A stretch of 64,000 nt of DNA, from contig JACKKY010000002.1 in NCBI GenBank assembly GCA_024236175.1, positions 124,001-188,000 of the forward strand, in the 5' to 3' direction. Numbering within the stretch: the first letter of the stretch is position 1; each line of letters starts with the position of its first letter. Shown piece after piece: positions 9,106 to 16,557 of this stretch. A program made the translations under genes and the position numbers. This DNA is from Novosphingobium sp. (lineage in GTDB: Bacteria; Pseudomonadota; Alphaproteobacteria; Sphingomonadales; Sphingomonadaceae). The notes under the pieces are model-generated. The model saw nothing but the letters and a program-made list of their open reading frames with translations. It was not told where the DNA came from and made no database searches.

Positions 9106-10657
9106 TGCGTTTTCCGGCACATTCTCGGGGCTGCATCTTGCTGAGCCGCTGACGCCGGCCTGGCGCGCCGCCATTTTTCGGCTTGGCCTCATATGGGCCT
9201 TCCTGATTGCGGCGTTCGCCTCCGACTGGGTCGCCATGGCGGCGCAGTGGTGGAACAGTTCAAGCTATAACCACATCCTCCTCATTCCTGCGATCCTGGC
9301 ATGGCTGGTCTGGCAGCGCTTCGGCGAGCTCATGCGGATCGAACCTTCAATGTGGTGGCCGGGCCTGCTGGCGGTTGCGGGAGCGGCGTTCATCTGGCTG
9401 CTTGGAACCTTTGGCGGCCTCGCCACTGCCAGCCAGCTCGGTGCGGTAGCCCTGCTGGTTGCTGCGACGATCACGTTTATCGGAGTCAGGGCGAGCGCGG
9501 CGCTTGCATTCCCGCTGGGCTACATGTTCCTTCTGGTGCCGATAGGCGATGAGCTGGTGCCCGGCTTGCAGATGGTGACGGCTTCGATTGCGATCTGGCT
9601 CGTCGAACTGAGCGGCATACCGGCCGTCATCGACGGGGTGTTCATTTCAACCCCGGTCGCCTTGTTCGAAGTTGCCGAAGCCTGTTCCGGCGTCAGGTTC
9701 CTCGTCGCGATGGTGGCTTTCGGCGTGCTGGTGGCCAATGTCTGCTTCACGAGCTGGACGCGGCGCCTCGTCTTCCTCGGCGCTTGTGTCGTTGTGCCGA
9801 TCCTTGCCAACGGCGTGCGCGCCTGGGGAACGATTTACGCGGCGCAGTTCGTAGGGGTCGAACTCGCAACCGGCGTGGATCATATCGTCTACGGGTGGAT
9901 CTTCTTCGCCATCGTGATGGCACTGGTGATTCTGGGGGCGTGGCGCTTCTTCGATCGCCAGCCCGGCGATCCCATGATCGATGCCGGCAGGATCAACAGC
10001 TCGCCGCTCCTGGGACGTCTGGAAACGATGCGCGTGAGCGCAGTGCCGGCAATTGTCCTGCTGGCTGCCATCACGATCGGCAGCCAGGCTTGGTCCCGCG
10101 CCGCCGACCAGCTTGTCGCGCCGATGCCGGAGCGGATCGGGCTCCCCGAGGTTCCGGGCTGGCATCGTGCGGACTATGTTCCATCGGTGTGGTGGGAACC
10201 GCGTGCGGATGGCGCCGAACATCGCCTGCTCGGCCGATACGCGGACGATGCGGGGCATGAAGTCGATGTCTTCCTGGCGCTGTATTCGGCACAGGGTGAA
10301 GGCCGTGAGGCAGGCGGATTCGGGCAGGGCGCCCTGCCGCCCGAAAGCGCCTGGTCGTGGCAGTCCCCGGGGCCCGATTTCGGCGAAGCGAAGAGCGACC
10401 GGCTTTTGGCACAGGGCAGCACCGAACGCGTGGCCTTCACCTGGTACCGCACCGGCGAGTTGATCACGGGCAGCAATGCGCGTCTCAAGCTGGCCAACAT
10501 GGGTGACAGGCTGTTGCTGCGCCGTAATCCGACGACGGTCCTGATTCTTTCCGCAGTGGAACGAGAAGGGAAACCGGCCGTAGAGGCGATCGAGGCATTC
10601 CGCCGCGCGGCAGGGCCGCTCGATCAGTGGATGGACCGCGTGGCTGCGGTCCGCTAG
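9095..10657 (+). CDS. xrtA: Exosortase A fused to an EpsI domain
   Basis: The 520-residue protein has about eight membrane segments in residues 25-285, followed by a soluble EpsI (DUF3485-type) domain from about 310 to 520. The exosortase catalytic triad is visible: Cys197 in EACSGVRF, Arg242 in NGVRAWGT and His263 in DHIVYGW. Exosortases are transpeptidases that cleave PEP-CTERM tails of secreted proteins and attach the substrate at the cell surface; EpsI is thought to act with them in exopolysaccharide production. No PEP-CTERM-tailed substrate gene was seen in this window. It overlaps the upstream glycosyltransferase by 11 bases and is followed after 11 nt by the amidotransferase. Confidence 0.93.
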   Translation: MLRNAFSGTFSGLHLAEPLTPAWRAAIFRLGLIWAFLIAAFASDWVAMAAQWWNSSSYNHILLIPAILAWLVWQRFGELMRIEPSMWWPGLLAVAGAAFIWLLGTFGGLATASQLGAVALLVAATITFIGVRASAALAFPLGYMFLLVPIGDELVPGLQMVTASIAIWLVELSGIPAVIDGVFISTPVALFEVAEACSGVRFLVAMVAFGVLVANVCFTSWTRRLVFLGACVVVPILANGVRAWGTIYAAQFVGVELATGVDHIVYGWIFFAIVMALVILGAWRFFDRQPGDPMIDAGRINSSPLLGRLETMRVSAVPAIVLLAAITIGSQAWSRAADQLVAPMPERIGLPEVPGWHRADYVPSVWWEPRADGAEHRLLGRYADDAGHEVDVFLALYSAQGEGREAGGFGQGALPPESAWSWQSPGPDFGEAKSDRLLAQGSTERVAFTWYRTGELITGSNARLKLANMGDRLLLRRNPTTVLILSAVEREGKPAVEAIEAFRRAAGPLDQWMDRVAAVR

Positions 10658-10668
10658 GCGCGTCCGCC

Positions 10669-12564
10669 ATGTGTGGCATCGCCGGCATTTTCCATTATTC
10701 CACGCCGAAGCCGGTCGATCCGGCCCGGGTCGAACGAATGTGCGATGCCATGGTGCATCGCGGGCCGGATGGGCACGGCGTCTGGACGGCACCCGGCGTA
10801 GGCCTAGGCCATCGTCGCCTTTCGATCATCGACCTTGCCGGTTCTCCCCAGCCGATGCTCTCCAGCGACGGCCGGGCCGTGCTCGTGTTCAACGGCGAGA
10901 TCTACAATTTCCGGGAACTGCGCAACGAGTTGAAAGCGGCCGGCGCCCAATTCCATACCGATGGCGACAGCGAGGTAATCCTCGCGGCGTGGCAGCAATG
11001 GGGTGTCGACTGCCTTTCGCGGCTTCACGGCATGTTCGCTTTCGCCATCTATGATCTCGACAGGCGCACGCTGTTCCTCGCTCGCGACCGGCTTGGCGTG
11101 AAACCGCTGTTCCTCGCGCCGCTGAGCGACGGGAGCCTGATCTTCGGTTCGGAGCTCAAGGCCCTCACGGCCCATCCGCTGCTGCGGCGAGAGGCGGATC
11201 CGCTCGCGGTCGAGGACTATCTAACCTGGGGATATGTCCCCGATACACGTTCGATCCTGAAAGGCGTGGAGAAGCTTCCGGCCGGTCACTACCTGCTGTT
11301 GCGGCACGATGCGCCCGTACCGAGCCCGGTCCGGTGGTGGGATGTCTCGTTCACCGAGCGCAGGAGGGGGAAGACCGCCGATCTCGAGGCTGAACTTCTC
11401 CACCTGTTGCGGCAGGCGGTGACTTCGCGGATGCTGGCGGACGTTCCGCTTGGAGCTTTCCTGTCCGGCGGCGTCGACAGCTCAAGCGTCGTGGCGTTAA
11501 TGGCGGAAGCCAGCGCCAGTCCGGTGAAGAGCTGCTCGATCGGGTTCGATGTCGCCGCTCTCGATGAGAGCTCCTACGCAAGCCAGGTCGCCGAACTGTT
11601 TGCGACCGAGCATCGATCCCGCGTGGTGTCACCGGACGATTTCGATGCGATCGACCAGCTTGCTGCGATGTTCGACGAACCCTTCGCCGACGCTTCCGCG
11701 CTGCCGACCTGGCGGGTGAGTCAGCTTGCGCGCGAGTCCGTGACCGTGGCCTTGTCCGGAGACGGCGCCGACGAGGCCTTTGCCGGCTATCGCCGCCATG
11801 TTTTCCAGCGCAACGAGGATCGCTTGCGGTCCATCTTGCCGGAGGGGCTGCGCAGGCCCGTTTTCAGCGCCCTGGGAGCGATCTATCCGAAGGCGGATTG
11901 GGCGCCCAGGATGTTCCGGGCCAAGTCCACATTCCTCTCCCTCGCTGCCAGCAGCGAGGAAGGCTACGCAAGAGCGCTGTCGGTGACGCCTCCGGAGCTG
12001 CGCCAAAGGCTCTACACGCCCGAGTTCCAACGCCTTCGTGGCGACTATCGCAGTGAAGCGGATCTCGAGGCCCTGATGCGCGCCGCGCCGGGTCGGTCCG
12101 GGCTCGACCGCGCGCAGTATGCCGATATCAAGTTCTGGCTGCCGGGAGACATCCTTACCAAGGTAGACCGGACGAGCATGGCGGTGAGCCTTGAGGCTCG
12201 CGAACCCTTGCTGGATCACCGCCTGATCGAGTTTGCCGCAACGTTGCCCGAAGCGATGCGGACCCGCAAAGGGCAGGGCAAATGGCTCATGAAGCAAACC
12301 ATGCGCCGCTATCTGCCCGACGACATCTTGTACCGGCCCAAGCAAGGCTTCGTAACGCCGATTGCTCAGTGGTTTCGCGGCCCTCTCGCCGGGACGGCGC
12401 GCGCGATCGGCGATAGCGCGGCATTGGGACGGACCGGGTGGTTCGATGCGAAGAGGATATCTGAGATGGCCGGCGCACACATCGCCGGCAGGTCAGACCA
12501 TTCGCGGCTGCTATGGCAACTTGTGATGCTCGATCGGTCTCTATCGCGCCTGGGGTGCGTGTAA
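10669..12564 (+). CDS. XrtA/PEP-CTERM-system asparagine-synthase-like amidotransferase
   Basis: The 631-residue class II glutamine amidotransferase begins MCGIAGIF, so Cys2 is the nucleophile after Met removal; this fixes the start at 10669 although the frame is open upstream. The glutaminase domain covers about 1-200. The synthetase domain follows, with the ATP-pyrophosphatase loop LSGGVDSS and the downstream LSGDGADEAFAGY and PLLDHRLIEFA motifs. The branch found in exosortase loci probably amidates a uronic acid or amino-sugar carboxylate in the polymer rather than free aspartate; this is inferred from context. It is the last gene of the exopolysaccharide unit. Confidence 0.9.
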   Translation: MCGIAGIFHYSTPKPVDPARVERMCDAMVHRGPDGHGVWTAPGVGLGHRRLSIIDLAGSPQPMLSSDGRAVLVFNGEIYNFRELRNELKAAGAQFHTDGDSEVILAAWQQWGVDCLSRLHGMFAFAIYDLDRRTLFLARDRLGVKPLFLAPLSDGSLIFGSELKALTAHPLLRREADPLAVEDYLTWGYVPDTRSILKGVEKLPAGHYLLLRHDAPVPSPVRWWDVSFTERRRGKTADLEAELLHLLRQAVTSRMLADVPLGAFLSGGVDSSSVVALMAEASASPVKSCSIGFDVAALDESSYASQVAELFATEHRSRVVSPDDFDAIDQLAAMFDEPFADASALPTWRVSQLARESVTVALSGDGADEAFAGYRRHVFQRNEDRLRSILPEGLRRPVFSALGAIYPKADWAPRMFRAKSTFLSLAASSEEGYARALSVTPPELRQRLYTPEFQRLRGDYRSEADLEALMRAAPGRSGLDRAQYADIKFWLPGDILTKVDRTSMAVSLEAREPLLDHRLIEFAATLPEAMRTRKGQGKWLMKQTMRRYLPDDILYRPKQGFVTPIAQWFRGPLAGTARAIGDSAALGRTGWFDAKRISEMAGAHIAGRSDHSRLLWQLVMLDRSLSRLGCV

Positions 12565-12981
12565 CCCAGTGGCTTCGGCGCGCTACGCTTTTCCGACCAT
12601 ATGACTTCCAGGTCACACTGGTCCGGCGGCGCGCTTCTCCAGAGACCTGCGTTCTCGGACGAAGACTCTATTGATCCGAATGCTTTTCATTATTTCACCG
12701 CCTGTCATAAGTGGAACAAATCCTGCGAAGCCGTTTCCCGGAATCAATTTGTTCGCGCGCCAGAAATCGAACGAAGAATAGTTCTGCGAGTTTTGGACGA
12801 AAACATCTCGCAAGAGCATTTGTTGATTCTGATTGTAGCGCATCTCCATGCACTCCGTTCAGTGTTTCCTTGGCAATTCGATTCCGTCGAAAGCCAATGA
12901 TTGTTTTCATTTTGACTGTTGTTCCGTCCGGCAATTGTCACATTCGGCCTCGAACCGACCGATTTTGGGACTCAGTTCATC

Positions 12982-13004
12982 GCAAAGGAAAAAATTTCCT
13001 TTGC
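12982..13004. promoter_or_regulatory. Perfect 10-bp inverted repeat upstream of the rpfF-like gene
   Basis: The left arm GCAAAGGAAA (12982-12991) and right arm TTTCCTTTGC (12995-13004) are perfect complements separated by three adenines. The right arm runs into the possible -35 hexamer TTGCCA at 13001-13006. There is no T-tract after it, so a terminator is unlikely. A transcription-factor operator is the simplest reading; the regulator is unknown. Confidence 0.5.
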
Positions 13005-13030
13005 CAAGTGACTCCCAACTGGCCTAGATT
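13001..13030 (+). promoter_or_regulatory. Possible sigma-70 promoter for the rpfF-like gene
   Basis: TTGCCA (13001-13006) and TAGATT (13025-13030) are separated by 18 bp and lie 63 bp upstream of the chosen ATG at 13093. Both hexamers match the consensus in four of six positions. This is a by-eye match in an AT-rich stretch and could be coincidental. Confidence 0.35.
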
Positions 13031-13092
13031 CCTGAGTGTGTTGCCGAAATTGCATTGTTCTGTCGGTGACGGGTCGTAACTTAGGGGTGTGT

Positions 13093-14052
13093 ATGGATCG
13101 GCTTTCAGGCGATCTTGATCATGGCAATGAGGGTGAGCGCTTCGATGAAGCGCCTGCTATCCCATTGAAAAATGAGGCTGATGATCTGCTTGCCAGATCG
13201 GAGCAGCGGCTTGCCGTACCCCAGAAACTTTTCAATCTGGCAGAACTCGACGTCCTTTACGACGCGGACCACTGCGCTCTCTGGACCTTCATGCATCCGA
13301 GCGGCCGGCCGACGTTCACTCCGTCAATACTCACCGATTTCGAGCAGTGGCAGGACCTGATCGCGGGGCATTTCGGTCCTGACCAGATTCCGCTGCGCTA
13401 TCTGATCCTCGGTAGCCGGGCTCCGGGCGTCTTCTGCTTCGGCGGCGATCTCAAGCTTTTCCATGCGCTGATCCTCGATCGCAACCGGAAGGGGCTGGTT
13501 GCCTACGGCCGGCGCTGCGTCGAAATCCTCAACCGAAATTACCGCTCGCTCGACCTGCCGATGCTGACTGTCGGGCTGGTTCAGGGCCAGGCGCTGGGCG
13601 GCGGTTTCGAAGCCTTGCTCTCCTTCGATTTCATCGTCGCGGAGAAGGGGGCGACTTTCGGGCTGCCGGAAATCACCTTCGGCCTGTTCCCCGGCATGGG
13701 CGCCCATCCCATCCTTTCGCGCAAGCTCGGCACTGCCGTTGCCGACCGCCTCATACTGGGCAACGAGACTTTCACTGCCGAACAGATGTTCGACATGGGC
13801 ATCGTTCACCGCCTGGCAGAGCCGGGCGAAGGCATAGAGGCGATGCGCGACTTCATGGCGAAATCTGACCGCCGCCATGCTGGGATGGTCAATGCGCGCA
13901 AGGCGATGCGCGTTTCCGCGCCGATCAGCATGGAAGAATACTACGAGATCGTCGATCTCTGGGCCGATGCCGCGCTGCAGCTGCGTGAGCACGACCTGAA
14001 GCTGATGCAGCGTCTCGCCAGTGCTCAGGAACGGCTGATCAAGGCTTCCTGA
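13093..14052 (+). CDS. rpfF: RpfF-like crotonase, probable DSF-family signal synthase
   Basis: The 319-residue crotonase-fold protein keeps both glutamates that define RpfF. Glu173 lies in ALGGGFEALLS and Glu193 in GLPEITFGLFPGMGAH, 20 residues apart exactly as Glu141 and Glu161 of Xanthomonas RpfF. The GLPE-x3-FxLFPGMGA signature is RpfF-like rather than a beta-oxidation hydratase (which has QPE...PGAGG). RpfF makes cis-2-unsaturated fatty acids (DSF family) from 3-hydroxyacyl-ACP by dehydration and thioester cleavage. The start is the ATG at 13093 with AGGGG about 6 nt upstream; an upstream in-frame GTG at 13036 would add a cysteine-rich, unlikely extension. Relative to the 289-residue Xanthomonas protein it has a longer N-terminus. 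No RpfC or RpfG partner is in the window. Confidence 0.8.
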   Translation: MDRLSGDLDHGNEGERFDEAPAIPLKNEADDLLARSEQRLAVPQKLFNLAELDVLYDADHCALWTFMHPSGRPTFTPSILTDFEQWQDLIAGHFGPDQIPLRYLILGSRAPGVFCFGGDLKLFHALILDRNRKGLVAYGRRCVEILNRNYRSLDLPMLTVGLVQGQALGGGFEALLSFDFIVAEKGATFGLPEITFGLFPGMGAHPILSRKLGTAVADRLILGNETFTAEQMFDMGIVHRLAEPGEGIEAMRDFMAKSDRRHAGMVNARKAMRVSAPISMEEYYEIVDLWADAALQLREHDLKLMQRLASAQERLIKAS

Positions 14053-14083
14053 GGCTTTTCCGGTAATTCCCGCTTGCTGGGAG

Positions 14084-15199
14084 CTACGCCTCGCCGTGGC
14101 CCAGTGCGAGGTAATCCGCGCTCTGCATCTCGTTTAGCCGGCTGACGGTCCGCTCGAACTCGAACCGGCCGTGGCCCTCCTCGTAGAGTTCCTCCGGCGA
14201 AGCGGCCGCGGTCACGAGGAGCTTCACCTTGTTCTCGTAGAGCGCATCGATCAGCGTGACGAAGCGCGCGGCATCGTTGCGGTTCTCCGGCCCCATCCTG
14301 GGAATGCCGACTATGATGACCGTGTGGTAGGTCTGGGCGATGGCGAGATAGTCGGGTGCCCCCCTCGCTTCGCCGCACAGCCGCTTGAAGCTGAACACTG
14401 CGACACCCTTCAGGCTCTTCGGCACGAAAAGCTTGCGCCCTCCGCCTAGGTCGAGCTCGGAGGACGGGACGTGCGCGCTGTCTTCGGGGGGATAATCGGT
14501 GAGGCGGAAGAAGGCCTCACGTACTTGCGCCGTCGCCTCGTCTCCGAGCGGCGCATGCCACGTTTCCATGCCGGCCAGGCGCTCCAGACGGTAGTCGACC
14601 GGCCCGTTCAGCGTCATCACGTCGAGTTCCCGCTCGATAAGCGCGATGAACGGCAGGAAATGCTCGCGATTGAGACCGTCCTTGTAAAGCTCGCCCGGAG
14701 CGCGGTTCGAAGTGGTCACGATCGTGACGCCCTGGTCAAGGATCAGTCCGGTGAACAGCCGGCTCATGATCATGGCGTCCGCCGAATTGTTGACCACCAT
14801 CTCGTCGAAGGCGAGGCATCGCACCTGCGCTGCGATCGCGGCGGCGACGGGCGGAACCGGGTCCCCGGCTTCCTTCTTGCGCTCTTCCCTCAGCAGCGCG
14901 TGCACTTCGATCATGAAGGCATGGAAGTGGACACGGCGCTTGCGGGCGATGCCCAGCGTGTCGTGGAACAGGTCCATGAGCATCGACTTGCCGCGCCCGA
15001 CGCCGCCCCACATGTAGACGCCGCGCGGCATCTCCCGCTTCTTCCTGAGCAGCTTGCCGAAAAGGCCCGATGCGGGCGCGTCGCTTTCCAGTTCCCCCTG
15101 GAGCGCCCCCAGTCGTTTCGCCGCGGCAGCCTGCTCGGGATCGGGCCGGAGTTCGCCAGCAGCGACGAGTTCCTCGTATCGGGAGATGAGCCCCGTCAT
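14084..15199 (-). CDS. zapE: Cell-division-associated AFG1-family ATPase ZapE
   Basis: The 371-residue AAA-type ATPase has Walker A GGVGRGKS at about 65-72 (Lys71), Walker B CLAFDEM (about residue 128) and the family-typical VTTSNRAPGELYKDGLNREHFLPFI stretch downstream. In E. coli ZapE associates with the Z-ring during constriction; the mitochondrial relative is AFG1/LACE1. The start ATG overlaps the stop of the upstream thioesterase gene by four bases (ATGA), so the two are likely co-translated in a sdhB-thioesterase-zapE unit on the minus strand. It converges on the rpfF-like gene with about 30 bp between stops. Confidence 0.92.
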   Translation of the reverse strand: MTGLISRYEELVAAGELRPDPEQAAAAKRLGALQGELESDAPASGLFGKLLRKKREMPRGVYMWGGVGRGKSMLMDLFHDTLGIARKRRVHFHAFMIEVHALLREERKKEAGDPVPPVAAAIAAQVRCLAFDEMVVNNSADAMIMSRLFTGLILDQGVTIVTTSNRAPGELYKDGLNREHFLPFIALIERELDVMTLNGPVDYRLERLAGMETWHAPLGDEATAQVREAFFRLTDYPPEDSAHVPSSELDLGGGRKLFVPKSLKGVAVFSFKRLCGEARGAPDYLAIAQTYHTVIIVGIPRMGPENRNDAARFVTLIDALYENKVKLLVTAAASPEELYEEGHGRFEFERTVSRLNEMQSADYLALGHGEA

Positions 15200-15588
15200 T
15201 TCCTGATGGACGGCTTGCGAATGGTTCCGGAGAAGGAGGCGACCTTGGCGTCGTCCTGGACTACCAGGCCCCGGAGGAAAGCGAGGCGACGCGTTTCCCG
15301 CAGGAGTTCGACCACCGCATCGAGCGGCTTGGCCGGATCGCCGGCGCCGATGAATTGCGCGGTGAGGTCTACGGTGACCGATTTACCCGCGTCGACGCCG
15401 CGCAGCACATACATCGAGGCGAAGAGCGACACGTCGGCCAGCGCGAGCGTTATCCCCCCATGCACGTTGTTGGCGGTGTTGGTGTGGTGGTGCTGCGGAT
15501 GCAGCCGCAGGCGGCAGGTGTCAGGCCCTTCGGCGCGGACGATCTGCCGGCCGAGCACCGCTTCATTGAAGCGCGAAGGATCCTTCAT
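15196..15588 (-). CDS. PaaI-like hotdog-fold thioesterase
   Basis: From the first ATG the product is 130 residues. It contains NNVHGGITLALADVSLF, the hotdog-family HGG motif with a catalytic acidic residue following. It probably hydrolyses a small acyl-CoA; the substrate is unknown. In-frame sequence upstream of the ATG continues without a stop into sdhB and reads plausibly as protein (TLTNFICEPDPDNPGWSLWK). It has no ATG, GTG or TTG there, so either the real start is a rare CTG or the ATG at 15588 is used. It lies between sdhB (about 77 nt upstream) and zapE (4-nt overlap) on the minus strand. Confidence 0.8.
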   Translation of the reverse strand: MKDPSRFNEAVLGRQIVRAEGPDTCRLRLHPQHHHTNTANNVHGGITLALADVSLFASMYVLRGVDAGKSVTVDLTAQFIGAGDPAKPLDAVVELLRETRRLAFLRGLVVQDDAKVASFSGTIRKPSIRK

Positions 15589-15665
15589 CTTCCAGAGCGA
15601 CCATCCCGGATTGTCCGGATCGGGCTCGCAGATGAAGTTGGTCAGCGTAGGGGAGGGAACCTCGC

Positions 15666-16448
15666 TCAGACGTGGCGCTCCGCCTGCATCTTCTTGATTT
15701 CGGCGATTGCGCGCGCGGGCGACAGGCCCTTGGGGCAGACATTGGCGCAGTTCATGATCGTGTGGCAGCGATAGAGCCGGAACGGGTCTTCCAGCTCATC
15801 GAGCCGTTCGCCGGTCATCTCGTCGCGGCTGTCCGCCAGCCAGCGATAGGCCTGGAGCAGGATAGCCGGGCCGAGGAACTTGTCGGAATTCCACCAGTAG
15901 CTCGGGCACGAGGTCGAGCAGCAGGCGCACAGGATGCATTCGTAGAGGCCGTCCAGCTTCTCGCGCTGTTCGGGCGATTGCAGGCGCTCCTTGCCGGACG
16001 GTGTCGTCGAAACCGTCTGCAGCCAGGGGCGGATCGAGGCGTATTGCGCGTAGAAATGCGTGAAATCCGGAACCAGGTCCTTCACTACTTCCATGTGCGG
16101 CAACGGGGTGATGCGGATGTCGCCCCTGAGGTCTTCGATCGCGGTGGTGCAGGCAAGGCCGTTGCGCCCGTTCATGTTCATTGCGCACGAACCGCAGATG
16201 CCTTCGCGGCACGACCGGCGGAATGTGAGCGTCGGGTCCTGTTCGCTCTTCATCTTGATCAGGGCGTCGAGCACCATCGGTCCGCAACTGTCGAGATCGA
16301 TTTCGAACGTGTCGTAGCGGGGGTTCTCTCCGCTGTCGGGATCGTAGCGGTAGACGGTGAACTTCTTCACGCGTGAGGCGCCTTCGGCCTTGTGATGCCT
16401 GCCCTTGCCTTTGATCTTGCTGTTCGCGGGAAGAGTGAAGGTCGCCAT
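15666..16448 (-). CDS. sdhB: Succinate dehydrogenase iron-sulfur subunit
   Basis: The 260-residue protein has the 2Fe-2S cluster cysteines Cys80, Cys85, Cys88 ([10 protein letters not shown]) and Cys100, then [12 protein letters not shown] and [14 protein letters not shown] for the 4Fe-4S and 3Fe-4S clusters. It transfers electrons from the flavoprotein SdhA to the membrane anchor in TCA-cycle complex II. Length and motifs are complete. The usual partners sdhC, sdhD and sdhA are not adjacent; the gene upstream on the same strand is a drug exporter, so sdhB is separated from the rest of its complex here. Confidence 0.96.
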   Translation of the reverse strand: MATFTLPANSKIKGKGRHHKAEGASRVKKFTVYRYDPDSGENPRYDTFEIDLDSCGPMVLDALIKMKSEQDPTLTFRRSCREGICGSCAMNMNGRNGLACTTAIEDLRGDIRITPLPHMEVVKDLVPDFTHFYAQYASIRPWLQTVSTTPSGKERLQSPEQREKLDGLYECILCACCSTSCPSYWWNSDKFLGPAILLQAYRWLADSRDEMTGERLDELEDPFRLYRCHTIMNCANVCPKGLSPARAIAEIKKMQAERHV

Positions 16449-16557
16449 GTCCGATCCCTGTTGCTCGAAAGCAGCATCAAGCCGCCGATCTGGCTTTCTC
16501 TAGCGATTCACCGCGTCGGGGCAAGGGGGCTATCGCGCCTATGCTCATTCGGGCGGG

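Larger units (their letters stand above)
12565..13092. other. 528-bp non-coding gap between exopolysaccharide locus and rpfF-like gene
   Basis: No convincing gene was found. Short open frames exist on both strands but have no recognisable motif, no good ribosome site and unusual residue composition. The stretch from about 12660 to 13050 is clearly more AT-rich than the flanking genes. It contains the dyad at 12982-13004 and a possible promoter at 13001-13030. It is probably a long regulatory region for the downstream crotonase, or could hide a small RNA. Confidence 0.6.

Noticed and set aside
12711..13079. Possible small gene in the gap before the rpfF-like gene
   Set aside because: No ribosome site, no recognisable motif, and it would overlap the dyad and promoter-like hexamers; left as non-coding.
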